DNA of 64,000 nt from Phycisphaerales bacterium (lineage in GTDB: Bacteria; Planctomycetota; Phycisphaerae; Phycisphaerales; UBA1924): positions 19,606 through 83,605 of the forward strand of contig JAFIFZ010000072.1 in the NCBI GenBank assembly GCA_020831775.1, given 5' to 3'. Below the pieces are notes generated by a model. That model had not been told where the DNA came from and did not search any database. It worked only from the letters and a program-made list of their open reading frames with translations. Both the position numbers and the translations under genes were made by a program. Shown here in pieces: positions 8,869 to 17,772 of the stretch (its first letter is position 1; every line of letters starts with the position of its first letter).

Positions 8869-10353
8869 ATGGCCGAGAAGATCCGAATCGCGCTGGCCCC
8901 CGGTGACGGCATCGGCCCTGAGATCATGGACGCGGCGCTGCTGATCTTCCGTGCCGCGGGCGTGGACGCGCATGTCGAGTTCCTCCCGGTGGAGATGGGC
9001 GAGTCGGTGTTCGACCGCGACACGCGCGGGATGACCGACGAGACGGTCGGGATGATCGAAGAGACGGGGATCGTCTACAAGGGCCCGATGGGCACGCCCA
9101 AGGGCGGCGGGGGCAAGTCGATCAATGTCTCTCTCCGCAAGATGTACGGCGCGTTCGCCAACATCCGCCACTTCCAGTCGCTGCCTGGGGTGGAGACGGT
9201 CTACTCCCGCGCCGGCGTGCCGGTGAACTTCTATGTGATCCGCGAGAACATCGAGGACACCTACGGCGGCATCGAGCACCGGATGACGCCGGATGTCTTC
9301 GAGTGCAAGCGGCTGATCTCGGCGCCGGGGTGCGACCAGGTGCACCGGGCCGCGTTCGAGCTGGCCAAGCGTTTGGGCATCGGCTCTGTGCACTGCGGGC
9401 ACAAGGCCAACATCATGAAGCTGACCGACGGGATTTTCCTGGAGCGGTTCCGGTCGATCGCGGCGGAGTACCCCGAGATCGAGCACGGGGATGTGATCAT
9501 CGATGCGTTGTGCATGAACCTGGTGCTCAAGCCGCAGAACTACCGGATGGTCGTGCTGCCGAACCTGCAGGGCGACATCGTGTCGGACCTCGCGGCGGGG
9601 CTCGTCGGCGGGCTGGGGTTTGCGCCGTCGGCGAACATCGGCAAGCATGTTTCGATCTTCGAGGCGGTGCACGGGACCGCGCCCGACATCGCGGGCAAGG
9701 GGCTGGCGAACCCGACGAGCCTGATCCTCTCGGGCCTGATGATGCTGCGCCACATCGGGCTGCTCGACGAGGCGGCGAGCATCGAGAACGCGGTCCTTCA
9801 CACGCTCGAAAGCGGCGTGCACACCGGCGACTTCGGCGATCGGTCGACCGAGCCCGTCGGGACGCGGGCGTTCGCCGAGGCGATCATCTCGAACCTCGGC
9901 AACAAGCCGCAGACGCGCGAGGCGGCCCGGGGCGGCTCCGGTGCGTCGGCGGTGTTTTCTCGCCCGGAGCGTCCTCGCGCCAACGCGCTGATGCGCACCT
10001 TCGAGACCACGCGCAGCTCGTACGCGGGAGTGGACCTGTACCTCCACACGACGCTCGGGGCGCAGGAAGTCGCGCAGCGGCTGCAGGGCGTCTGCGAGTT
10101 CGCCCCGTTCAAGCTGACGATGCTTTCCAATCGCGGGACGCAGGTGTGGCCGACGGGCTCTGTCTTCACCGAGTGCGTCGATTACTACCGGGCGAGGTTC
10201 GAGCTCCGCGATCCGACGGGTGCTTCCTCGATGGGCCAGAGCCCGTGCATCGAACTGCTGCGGCGGGTGTCGGAGAAGTTCGAGGTCGTGCAGTACCAGC
10301 CGCTGAAGAACTACGACGGAGAGCGGGGCTACAGCCTGGCGCAGGGGCAGTGA
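8869..10353 (+). CDS. icd: Isocitrate dehydrogenase, long Thermus/Rickettsia-like type
   Basis: Oxidatively decarboxylates isocitrate to 2-oxoglutarate in the TCA cycle. The 494 residues contain the decarboxylating dehydrogenase fold (about 1-335): ALAPGDGIGPEIMDAAL, YVIRENIEDTYGG, catalytic K in GHKANIMKLTDG, and IIDALCMNLVLKPQ. A C-terminal domain of about 130 residues (AGVDLYLHTTLGAQEVAQRL onward) is typical of the long form. The cofactor loop reads HGTAPDIAGK; in this superfamily Asp-Ile at that point usually means NAD+, so NAD+ preference is inferred. The ATG at 8869 is preferred over an in-frame ATG at 8842, whose codons overlap the likely ribosome site. Confidence 0.92.
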   Translation: MAEKIRIALAPGDGIGPEIMDAALLIFRAAGVDAHVEFLPVEMGESVFDRDTRGMTDETVGMIEETGIVYKGPMGTPKGGGGKSINVSLRKMYGAFANIRHFQSLPGVETVYSRAGVPVNFYVIRENIEDTYGGIEHRMTPDVFECKRLISAPGCDQVHRAAFELAKRLGIGSVHCGHKANIMKLTDGIFLERFRSIAAEYPEIEHGDVIIDALCMNLVLKPQNYRMVVLPNLQGDIVSDLAAGLVGGLGFAPSANIGKHVSIFEAVHGTAPDIAGKGLANPTSLILSGLMMLRHIGLLDEAASIENAVLHTLESGVHTGDFGDRSTEPVGTRAFAEAIISNLGNKPQTREAARGGSGASAVFSRPERPRANALMRTFETTRSSYAGVDLYLHTTLGAQEVAQRLQGVCEFAPFKLTMLSNRGTQVWPTGSVFTECVDYYRARFELRDPTGASSMGQSPCIELLRRVSEKFEVVQYQPLKNYDGERGYSLAQGQ

Positions 10354-10357
10354 ACCG

Positions 10358-10804
10358 GTGCAGATCGTCCCTCCGGACGCGAAGACGCTCTCGGCGTGGG
10401 CGCAGATGCGCCTGTCGCTCTGGCCTCGCGAAGCGTTCGACGAGCTGAGGCGAGAGGCGGAAGACTACCTGAGCTCCGGGAAGCTTGACGGGCGAGCGCA
10501 CGGCGTGTTTCTCGCGATCGACCTCGGCGCCCCGATCGGCATGATCGAGGTCGGGCTGGCGGGGAGCCCTGAGGAACGCAGGGCCCATATCGAGGCCTGG
10601 TTTGTCGAGCCTTCGGCGCGGCGCAGGGGTGTCGGGACGATGCTCATGGCCGAGGCGGAGCGTTGGGCGCGAGGGCGGGGTTGCCGCACGCTCAGCAGCG
10701 ACACCACGCCTGAGTACCCCGAGTCTCCGGCGGCGCACGCGGCGCTGGGGTTTCGCGCCCGGCCGGGCGAGGGCGTGGCGGTCCTGTTCGACAAGCCGTT
10801 GTGA
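10358..10804 (+). CDS. GNAT acetyltransferase, AAC(6')-I-like
   Basis: A 148-residue N-acetyltransferase with the acetyl-CoA loop ARRRGVGTMLMAEAERWA. The overall pattern resembles chromosomal aminoglycoside 6'-N-acetyltransferases: an N-terminal WAQMRLSLWP, then IEAWFVEPSARRRGVG and later TLSSDTTPE and AHAALGF. Such chromosomal enzymes often have other natural substrates, so resistance cannot be concluded. It starts with GTG four bases after the isocitrate dehydrogenase stop, suggesting one transcript. Confidence 0.82.
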   Translation: MQIVPPDAKTLSAWAQMRLSLWPREAFDELRREAEDYLSSGKLDGRAHGVFLAIDLGAPIGMIEVGLAGSPEERRAHIEAWFVEPSARRRGVGTMLMAEAERWARGRGCRTLSSDTTPEYPESPAAHAALGFRARPGEGVAVLFDKPL

Positions 10805-10894
10805 TGGTGGGCCGGGAAGGCTGTCGCGGGGTCCGGGCTTGGGGCGCGACGCAAAGTGGATCCCCCGGCCCCGCGAGGCCGATCTGTAGCGGTG

Positions 10895-12490
10895 ATGAGT
10901 CCTTTGGACATGCTCGCCATCGTGACGGCGATCCTCCTGTTCCGGCCGTTGGCCGGGCTGTGCGTCAACGCGGCGAATGTGTGTCAGGAGTCGCTGCGCG
11001 ACCGGTGGCTGCTCGTGCAGGCGGTCCGGACGCGACCCGCGGCGTGGGGCGCAGTCGGTGTGTTGGCGGCTCTGGGCGTCGCTCTTGGCGGCTGGCCCGC
11101 GGGCGAGGGGGAGGCGGTGCTGCGTGCGGCGTCTGTGGTGATCGCGGGTCCGCTGGTCTGGGCCGCGGCGTTCTCGCACCTGAACCCTTGGACGGAACGG
11201 ACGCACGCTGTTGAGCGGGTGCTGTGCGTGGGGCTGTTGGTCGGCCTGTGGTTCTCGCCCGGGTTCGGCGCGGCGCTGGTCGGGGTGCTCCTGCTGCAGC
11301 GGGCGGTGCTTGACCGGACGATGCCGATTCCCCTGAGCACGACCGACGGGCGGCTGGCGACCGACGGCCTGATCGCCATCGCGGCGCTGGGCGTGGTGTC
11401 GGGCGTGATGCCTGTCGCCCCGGCGGCGTGGGTCTTTGTGCTGTTGTGTGTGTTCGCGTCGAGCTACCTCGTGCCGGGGATCGCGAAGCTGCGCGTCGGG
11501 CCGAGGCCTGGGTGGTGGGCGAGGGAGAACCGGCTGAGCAACCTGGCGGCGTCGTGCCGCCTGCACGGGTGGCGGATGGGGCTGAGCGACGCGGGGTTTG
11601 CTCGCATGGCGGGGCTGGTGCGCCGGGTCAACGGGCCGATGCTGTGGGGGACGCTGGTGATCGAGGTCGGGGCGGTGCTGGTGTTCGTGGATCACCGGGC
11701 GGCGATCGGGCTGCTGCTGGCCGCGTCGGCGATGCACGCGGGGATCTTTCTGCTGACGGGGATCTGCTTCTGGAAGTGGGTCGTGTTCAATGGGGCGCTT
11801 GTCGGGGTGCTTGTCGCGATGCCGGCGGGGGCGATCGGCGGGGCGTTTGGGCCCGCGGCGCTCGTGCTGGGGGTGGTTGCGTGCGCGTTGTCGCCCTTGT
11901 GGCTGCGGTCGATCGGGTTGGCGTGGTGCGACACTCGACTGACGCACCTGTTCGATGTCGAGGCGGTGCTGCCCGGGGGGCGGGTGGTTGAGGTGCCGCG
12001 GAACTGGTGGGCGCCCTACGACCTGGCGTTCGCGCAGAGCCGCTTTGGGTTTCTGTGCGAGGCGCCGACGCTGGTCGGGGCGTGCGGGTGCCACACGCGG
12101 CGCGGGCGGGAGTTGGCCGACTTGGCGGAGCGGATCGAAAGGGCCGGCGACGATCCGTGCGAGATGGCCGCGTTGCTGGACTCGCACGGGGACAGGCGGC
12201 GCGACGATATCGCGGCGGCGAGGATGGAACGGTTTGTACGCAAGTTCATGCGCAACTCGGCGAGCCGCCGGCGCTGGTTTCTGGGTATGCCCCCGCCCCC
12301 GCCGCACCTCTGGTTCATGGCGAGCGGGCCGAAGCTGCGCCGGGGCGATCCCGCGCCGGAGCTCGTCCGGATCGTGCGGCGGGACATCTACTACCGCGAC
12401 GACGGCGTGTTCACGGAGATCGCATCAATGGTCGTGCTGGAAGTCCGCTTAAGCGGAACAGGGACGGCAACGGCGCGGCGGGCGGCGTGA
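10895..12490 (+). CDS. Polytopic membrane protein, HTTM/gamma-carboxylase-like
   Basis: A protein of about 531 residues with roughly ten hydrophobic segments in the first 360 residues and a soluble, basic C-terminal third. The segment SYLVPGIAKLRVG followed by WWARENRLSNLAASCRLHGW recalls HTTM (vitamin K-dependent gamma-carboxylase-like) membrane proteins, but the match is by eye and loose. The C-terminal part holds a CGCH pair and a Pro-rich loop (GMPPPPPHLW). The ATG at 10895 is my choice; GTG at 10856 and ATG at 10910 are also possible, and none has a strong ribosome site. It ends 23 bases from the convergent rpiA. Confidence 0.72.
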   Translation: MSPLDMLAIVTAILLFRPLAGLCVNAANVCQESLRDRWLLVQAVRTRPAAWGAVGVLAALGVALGGWPAGEGEAVLRAASVVIAGPLVWAAAFSHLNPWTERTHAVERVLCVGLLVGLWFSPGFGAALVGVLLLQRAVLDRTMPIPLSTTDGRLATDGLIAIAALGVVSGVMPVAPAAWVFVLLCVFASSYLVPGIAKLRVGPRPGWWARENRLSNLAASCRLHGWRMGLSDAGFARMAGLVRRVNGPMLWGTLVIEVGAVLVFVDHRAAIGLLLAASAMHAGIFLLTGICFWKWVVFNGALVGVLVAMPAGAIGGAFGPAALVLGVVACALSPLWLRSIGLAWCDTRLTHLFDVEAVLPGGRVVEVPRNWWAPYDLAFAQSRFGFLCEAPTLVGACGCHTRRGRELADLAERIERAGDDPCEMAALLDSHGDRRRDDIAAARMERFVRKFMRNSASRRRWFLGMPPPPPHLWFMASGPKLRRGDPAPELVRIVRRDIYYRDDGVFTEIASMVVLEVRLSGTGTATARRAA

Positions 12491-12513
12491 GGGCCGTCCG
12501 ACGGCAGTGCGGA

Positions 12514-13236
12514 TCAGCCGTGATCTTCGTGCTCTTCATCCTCTTCATCTGGGCGGATGATGCGCTCGATTTTGCCGCTGCGATCGACGAGGACTTCGTC
12601 GGCCTCGTAGAGGAAGAGGCCGTGGTCTATGACGCCGGGGATGTCGTTGAGCGCGGCGCTGATGCGTTCGAGGTCGGCGTCGTCTTCGAGGGTGACATCG
12701 AGGATGAGGTTGCCGTTGTCGGTGATGAAGAGGTCGCCGTTCATGTCGCGCCGGCAGACGCCGATGAGGCCCATCGCGCGGAGCTCGGAGCGGATGGCGG
12801 TCAGGCCGAAGGCGAGCACGGCGATGGCGAGCGTGTTGTTGCGGCCGAGGCGGTCGACGAGCTTGGAGTCGTCGACCATGTAGACGACGCGGTCTGCGGC
12901 CCACGCGACGATGCGTTCGCGGGTCATGGCGCCGCCACTGCCCTTGAGGACGCGGAGCTCTTTGTCGACCTCGTCTGCGCCGTCGAAGAGGTAGTCGATC
13001 TTTTCGACGAGTGCGAAGTCGAGGAGTTCGAGTCCGAGCTCCTTGGCGAGGGCCTCTGAGCCATTGCTGGTCGGCACGCACTGGACCTTGAGGTTCTCGT
13101 TCTTGACGCGGTCGGCGAGGGCGTGGATGCCGCGCTTGGCGGCGCGTCCGGTGCCGAGACCGACGAGCATGCCCGATTCGATTTCTCTGACGGCGGCTTC
13201 CGCCAGCGCGTCCGCGGTTCTGGCCTCACTACTCAA
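12514..13236 (-). CDS. rpiA: Ribose-5-phosphate isomerase A
   Basis: Interconverts ribose 5-phosphate and ribulose 5-phosphate in the pentose phosphate pathway (EC 5.3.1.6). The 240 residues have the RpiA landmarks: GLGTGRAAKRGI (phosphate loop), CVPTSNGSEALAKELG, the catalytic-region DGADEVD, KGSGGAMTRERIVA and VVYMVDDSKLV. The last 12 residues are acidic (DEEDEEHEDHG), an unusual tail. Its ATG overlaps the end of the aldehyde dehydrogenase gene by eight bases, so the two are translated from one message. Confidence 0.95.
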   Translation of the reverse strand: MSSEARTADALAEAAVREIESGMLVGLGTGRAAKRGIHALADRVKNENLKVQCVPTSNGSEALAKELGLELLDFALVEKIDYLFDGADEVDKELRVLKGSGGAMTRERIVAWAADRVVYMVDDSKLVDRLGRNNTLAIAVLAFGLTAIRSELRAMGLIGVCRRDMNGDLFITDNGNLILDVTLEDDADLERISAALNDIPGVIDHGLFLYEADEVLVDRSGKIERIIRPDEEDEEHEDHG

Positions 13237-14764
13237 AGCGGATCCCCTGGGCGAGCTCGAACGCCCCGCTGAAGTTCACTGTGCATGTCTGTCGGCGCAT
13301 GTACGCCTTCCACGCGTCGGAGCCGGACTCTCGTCCGCCGCCGGTGTCTTTCTCGCCGCCGAATGCGCCGCCGATCTCGGCGCCGCTGGTGCTCGTGTTG
13401 ACGTAGGCCAGCCCGCAGTCGCTGCCCGTCCCGTCAGGAGACAGGAACCGCTCGGCGGCGCGGACCGAGCCGGTGCAGATGGCGCTGGACAGACCCTCGT
13501 TTGCGCTGTTGATCAGGGCGATCGCCTCGTCCAGATCCTTGAAGGTGAAGGCGTAGAGGATCGGCGCGAAGGTTTCTTCGCGTGAGATCGGGAGTTCGTT
13601 GTTCTTGGGCGCTCGCACAATTGTGGGCTTGACGAAGCCGCCGTTGAGACCGTCGACGGAGGCCCGCTCCCCGCCGCAGATCACCTCGCCGCCCTGCTCG
13701 GTCGCGGTCTTGACGGCTTTCTCGAACGCGGTCAGCGCGTCCTCGTGGATCAGCGGGCCCATCAGCACGCCATCGGCGAGCGGGTCGCCGATCTTCACCG
13801 ACGCGTAGGCCTTGGCGAGGCGGGCGAGGAACTCGTCGGCGATCGATTCGTGCACGATCAGGCGGCGGGTCGTGGTGCAGCGCTGGCCGGCGGTGCCGAC
13901 GGCGCCGAAGAGCACGGCACGCAGGGCGAGCTCCATGTCTGAGTCGGCATCGACGATCATCGCGTTGTTGCCGCCGAGTTCGAGGAGCGATCGCCCCAGC
14001 CGCTCGCCGACGATCGAGGCCACGCGCCGTCCCATGCGGCACGACCCGGTCGCGGAGATCAGGGGCAGTCGCTTGTCTTTGACCATCGGCTCGCCCACGA
14101 CATCGTCGGTCCCGATGACCAGCCCGAAGATGTCCGGCGCGTTGTTGCGCTCGCAGACGCGTCGGGCGATCTCGGTCGTTGCGATCGCGGTGAGCGGGGC
14201 CATGAGGCTCGGCTTCCAGAGGATCGAGTCGCCGCAGACGGCCGCGAGCATCGCGTTCCATCCCCACACGGCGTGGGGGAAGTTGAAGGCCGTGATGACG
14301 CCGACGGGCCCGAGGGGGAGCCATTGCTCGCGCATCGCGTGCCCGGGGCGTTCGCTGGGCATGGTGATGCCGTGGAGCTGGCGGGAGAGGCCGACGGCGA
14401 AGTCGGCGATGTCGATGGTTTCCTGGACCTCGCCGAGGCCTTCGGAGCGGATTTTGCCGACTTCGAGAGCGATCAGCTCGCCCAGAGGCTCTTTGTACTG
14501 GCGGAGCTCGTCGGCGACCTCGCGCACCAACTGGCCCCGCACCGGGGCTGGGACGCGTCGCCACTGGTCGAACGCCTCGGCAGCGCCCGCGATCGCCCTT
14601 TCGAGCCCCTTCGCGTCGTCGAGCTTCACGCCCGCGATCGGCTCTCCGGCCGCGGGGTTGATGCTCAGGACGACGCCGGGGCCGGGCTCGGCACGCCCGG
14701 CGTCGACGACGCGGGGGTGTTCTTCAAGACCGAGTTGTTGCATCAGGCCGCGCATCGGGGTCAA
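13229..14764 (-). CDS. Aldehyde dehydrogenase, ALDH7 (aminoadipate semialdehyde) type
   Basis: NAD(P)+-dependent aldehyde oxidation. The 511 residues carry the ALDH core: FNFPHAVWGWN, LWKPSLMAPLTA, SATGSCRMGRRVA, catalytic Glu in LLELGGNNAM and catalytic Cys in GTAGQRCTTTRRL. The end of the protein (GGAFGGEKDTGGGRESGSDA) and the overall pattern fit the ALDH7A/AmaB group, which acts on alpha-aminoadipate semialdehyde in lysine breakdown. The exact substrate cannot be fixed from sequence. It precedes rpiA with an eight-base overlap. Confidence 0.9.
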   Translation of the reverse strand: MTPMRGLMQQLGLEEHPRVVDAGRAEPGPGVVLSINPAAGEPIAGVKLDDAKGLERAIAGAAEAFDQWRRVPAPVRGQLVREVADELRQYKEPLGELIALEVGKIRSEGLGEVQETIDIADFAVGLSRQLHGITMPSERPGHAMREQWLPLGPVGVITAFNFPHAVWGWNAMLAAVCGDSILWKPSLMAPLTAIATTEIARRVCERNNAPDIFGLVIGTDDVVGEPMVKDKRLPLISATGSCRMGRRVASIVGERLGRSLLELGGNNAMIVDADSDMELALRAVLFGAVGTAGQRCTTTRRLIVHESIADEFLARLAKAYASVKIGDPLADGVLMGPLIHEDALTAFEKAVKTATEQGGEVICGGERASVDGLNGGFVKPTIVRAPKNNELPISREETFAPILYAFTFKDLDEAIALINSANEGLSSAICTGSVRAAERFLSPDGTGSDCGLAYVNTSTSGAEIGGAFGGEKDTGGGRESGSDAWKAYMRRQTCTVNFSGAFELAQGIRFE

Positions 14765-14830
14765 ACTCTAGACACGCAAGGGCGGATCGGCGGCGCGTTA
14801 TCGGCGGGAGCCCCTCTGGCCCCGCCCGGT

Positions 14831-16006
14831 TCAACGCTCCGGGGCCGGGAGATCGCGCAGGAAGCCGATCAGGCGGTCCAAATCGGGCGAGATCGCGTCG
14901 CGGACATACGCCCCGCTGACGGCGCAACCAGCCGCCAGCGACTGTTCGAGGTCCAGCCCCAGAGTCTGGGCGAAGGCGAAGCCGCCGTTGAAATGGTCGC
15001 CCGCCCCGGTCGAGAGGCGGGGCGAGGAAGTGAAGGGGCCTTCGAACCAGGCGTTGTGCTCGGCGTTGGCGGCCGCGGCGCCCTCGCGGGGGTGCACGAC
15101 GACGCAGGCGAGGCCGAGTTCTTCGCGTATGGCCGCCGCCCCGCGCCGCATCACCGAACCCAGCGGGTAGTTATGCGCGTCGTCGAACGCGTCGAGCCCG
15201 AGCACGCGGGCGATCCGTTCGCCCTCGGCGCGGTTGAGCCCGAGCGTGACGCGGACCGACTCGTTCAGCTTGCCCAGTTCTTCAAGTGCGGAGCGAATGT
15301 CTTCGTCGGTGCGTTTGGCGGGGTCTGACAGATCGACGAACAGGCGTCGGTCCGGGTCGGGCTCGATCTTCTGGAGCACATGCTCGCGGAGGCCTTTCCA
15401 GATGCCCTGCACGCCGCCGCAGAGCGTCCAATTGACGATGCCCAGCAGCTTTGCGCCCTCGACGCGTTTGCGGAGTTCATCTTCGCCGACGCGTTCGACC
15501 AGACGCTGCCATGTGACCGACTGCACGGCCTGCGGCTTGCCGAGCATGATCTTGCCGTCTTCGAACTCCAACGCGTCGGTGTGCCCGGGCGAGGCGACGG
15601 GGATCACCTCGCGGCAGCGCTCGGCGAAGGGCTGAAAGACCTCGGCGACCTTGTCGGACGCGTCTTCTTCCCCCACGGCCCCGATGAAGGTGACGGGCAT
15701 GCCGAGCCGCCCGAGCGCCCCGGCCATGAGCGGGCCGTTGCCGCCGAAGCGTTCCTCGCGAACGAAGAGCTCGATGTTGGTGCTCTTGCCCGCGGCGCCG
15801 CCGCAGCGGGCGGCGAACTCGGGGATGGTCGAGATGCGCTGGAAATCCTCGTCGGCCATCGACCGCCGGCTGCCCACAACATGGATAATGGCGTCGACAA
15901 ACCCGTCGAAGCCGACGAGGGCGGGGAAGCGGTCCAGACCGTCGGCCCGCGCGGCTTCGAGCCTGTCTGCGGCGGATCCGGCCACGCTGCCTCGTTCGCT
16001 GCTCAT
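14831..16006 (-). CDS. PfkB-family carbohydrate kinase
   Basis: A 391-residue sugar or nucleoside kinase of the ribokinase fold. Visible motifs are GFDGFVDAIIHVVG near the N-terminus, FGGNGPLMAGALGRLGMPV (the first PfkB region) and the C-terminal signature STGAGDHFNGGFAFA, whose Asp is the catalytic base. At 391 residues it is longer than ribokinase (about 310), with insertions in the middle. The substrate is unknown. It is transcribed away from rdgB, with an 86-base gap between the two starts. Confidence 0.88.
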   Translation of the reverse strand: MSSERGSVAGSAADRLEAARADGLDRFPALVGFDGFVDAIIHVVGSRRSMADEDFQRISTIPEFAARCGGAAGKSTNIELFVREERFGGNGPLMAGALGRLGMPVTFIGAVGEEDASDKVAEVFQPFAERCREVIPVASPGHTDALEFEDGKIMLGKPQAVQSVTWQRLVERVGEDELRKRVEGAKLLGIVNWTLCGGVQGIWKGLREHVLQKIEPDPDRRLFVDLSDPAKRTDEDIRSALEELGKLNESVRVTLGLNRAEGERIARVLGLDAFDDAHNYPLGSVMRRGAAAIREELGLACVVVHPREGAAAANAEHNAWFEGPFTSSPRLSTGAGDHFNGGFAFAQTLGLDLEQSLAAGCAVSGAYVRDAISPDLDRLIGFLRDLPAPER

Positions 16007-16092
16007 GTGCGGTCCTGCTCTCCTGACGCTGGAATGCGCCGATGGGGCGTTCGCTCGGTCGCTACGGTAGGTGCTGCTTGCAGGAGGCCGCC

Positions 16093-16797
16093 ATGCGCCG
16101 GATCGTCATCGCCACGGGCAACCCGAAAAAGGTCGAAGAGCTCCGGGCGATCCTCGCCGAGGCGATGGGTGATGGCGGGCCGGAGGTGCTCGGGCTCGCA
16201 GACCTGCCCGGGGCCGACCACCTGACCGAGCCCGAGGAACACCATGACGAGCGGGGCTCGTTCGAGGGCAACGCGAGGCTCAAGGCGGTCGGGTACGCCG
16301 CCCAGACCGGCCTGCCCTGCCTCGCCGACGACTCGGGGCTGGAGGTCGACTCGCTGGGCGGCAGGCCGGGCGTCATCAGCAGCCACTACTCCACGGGCGG
16401 AGTCGAAACGGGCCTGAGCCGCGAGGAACGCGACGGGGCGAACAACCGCAAGCTGCTGGAAGACCTCGCGGGCGTGCCGCTCGAACGCCGGACGGCCCGT
16501 TTTGTCTGCGTGATGGCGCTGGCGATGCCGGGCGACCCGCCGAAAGTCGTGCTGACCTCGCGGGGCGAGTTCGAGGGGCGGATCGGCCTGCCCGAGGCCG
16601 AAGCGGGCGGGCGGGCGGAGCTGGTCGTGCCGCGAGGCGAGGGCGGCTTCGGCTACGACCCCCTGCTGCTGCTCCCGGATCCCGAGACGAGGTCGGGCGC
16701 AGAACTCTTGCCCGAGGAGAAGAACAGGCTGAGCCACAGGGGCAAGGCGGCGAGGGCGATGGTCGAGCGGATCGGGGCGATGCTGGCGGAACGCTGA
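16093..16797 (+). CDS. rdgB: XTP/dITP diphosphatase (RdgB/HAM1)
   Basis: Removes pyrophosphate from non-canonical purine nucleotides such as dITP and XTP, keeping them out of DNA and RNA. The 234 residues contain IATGNPKKVEELRAIL, the active-site ADDSGLEVDSLGGRPGVIS and GEGGFGYDPLLLLPD, then SHRGKA near the end. The ATG has a perfect AGGAGG site at 16082-16087; in-frame codons upstream are not conserved. It is convergent with the methyltransferase gene, leaving seven bases between them. Confidence 0.95.
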   Translation: MRRIVIATGNPKKVEELRAILAEAMGDGGPEVLGLADLPGADHLTEPEEHHDERGSFEGNARLKAVGYAAQTGLPCLADDSGLEVDSLGGRPGVISSHYSTGGVETGLSREERDGANNRKLLEDLAGVPLERRTARFVCVMALAMPGDPPKVVLTSRGEFEGRIGLPEAEAGGRAELVVPRGEGGFGYDPLLLLPDPETRSGAELLPEEKNRLSHRGKAARAMVERIGAMLAER

Positions 16798-16804
16798 GCG
16801 GAGG

Positions 16805-17485
16805 TCACGCCCGCGCGGCGACGGTCACGATCGTGCACCCCGGGTTCGGCCGCTCGGGCTGCGGGCGCAGCGACATCGAGCGGATCTCGAACCCGGCCTC
16901 TGCGAGCTCGGTGCGGAGCTCGTCGCGCAGGACCCAGTAGCGCGTGCGGTGCTCGTCGATGCGCGTTTTCGGATCGACGCCGAGCTCTTTGAAGTCGGGC
17001 TCGCCCTCTGCGGACATGGTCTCGGAGAAGAGGACGCCGCCGGGTCCGAGCACGCGTCTGGCTTCGGCGAGAAACCTGCGCCGGTCTTCGGGAAGCACGA
17101 GGCAGTGCAGGGTGTGGTTGTCGATCGCCAGATCGAACGCGTCCGACGGAATTTCGGGCATCGAGAGGCAGTCGGCGACGAGGAACTTGATGGACCTCAT
17201 TTCGCTCCCTGCGTTCGCCCGCGCCAACTCGATCGCGGTCGGCGAGAAGTCCACGCCCAGGACGCGATAGCCCGCCCGTTCGATGCGGAGGGAGGCTTGG
17301 CCGCCGCCGCAGCCGAGATCGATGGCGAGAGGTCGCGCGGGGCCGAGCGGGTGATCGGCGAGGAACGCGTCCAGCGCGTCGTAGGAACCGGGGGCGGCGC
17401 CCGGGTGCAGATCGTCCCAGCCCCGCCCGCCGGCGTCCTTGATCCGGCGGTAGGCGGGCTCGTGGTCGTAGTAGGTGCGTCGCAT
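16805..17485 (-). CDS. Class I SAM-dependent methyltransferase
   Basis: A 226-residue methyltransferase. Motif I is AIDLGCGGGQASLRI (about residues 53-67), followed by VLGVDFSPTAIELARANA (motif II acid) and the later LVADCLSMPEIPSDAFD and NHTLHCLV. A histidine-rich start (YYDHEPAYRRIKDAGG) and the C-terminal RPNPGCTIVTVAARA complete it. The acceptor is unknown; small-molecule methylation resembling the UbiE or thiopurine group is plausible. It diverges from the ureohydrolase gene across the repeat-bearing spacer. Confidence 0.86.
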   Translation of the reverse strand: MRRTYYDHEPAYRRIKDAGGRGWDDLHPGAAPGSYDALDAFLADHPLGPARPLAIDLGCGGGQASLRIERAGYRVLGVDFSPTAIELARANAGSEMRSIKFLVADCLSMPEIPSDAFDLAIDNHTLHCLVLPEDRRRFLAEARRVLGPGGVLFSETMSAEGEPDFKELGVDPKTRIDEHRTRYWVLRDELRTELAEAGFEIRSMSLRPQPERPNPGCTIVTVAARA

Positions 17486-17619
17486 CGCTGGGGATTCGGG
17501 GAGGGTCTGTCGGGCTCCGGGAGCGGGAGAACGGTGTTACTCTATCGATCGGATGTTTGACGACACGCGGAGTTTGGAGTTTCGTTCTGAAGGCGCCGAT
17601 GCGCCCTCGCACAGGATCT

Positions 17620-17742
17620 GTTCCTTCGCCCCTTCAGGGCGAGGTCTGTTTTTTTGCTTTCCACGGGTTGCGCTGCGCCCGACGCTGCGCGTCGTTCTTC
17701 GCTCCACCCGTGGCGACAGCCTTGCGCCCCTTCGGGGCTTGA
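17620..17742. repeat. Cluster of palindromes, REP-like
   Basis: Three hairpins lie in the spacer between the methyltransferase and ureohydrolase genes. The first is TCGCCC/GGGCGA (17626-17642), closely followed by a T7 run at 17649-17655. The second is a large imperfect hairpin with outer arms CCACGGGT (17661-17668) and ACCCGTGG (17706-17713) enclosing GACGC-TGC-GCGTC (17681-17693). The third is GCCCC-TTC-GGGGC (17726-17738). The arrangement resembles dispersed extragenic palindromes. Whether other copies exist cannot be seen here. Confidence 0.6.
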
Positions 17743-17772
17743 TCTGATCCCGACAGCGACACGAGTAAATCC

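Noticed and set aside
7786..10047. 753-codon minus-strand frame across Sua5 and isocitrate dehydrogenase
   Set aside because: It lies opposite two clear genes, its product is extreme in Arg/His/Asp, and it spans their boundary.
17475..17747. Short plus-strand frame across the palindrome cluster
   Set aside because: It starts inside the methyltransferase, crosses hairpins and has no ribosome site or similarity.
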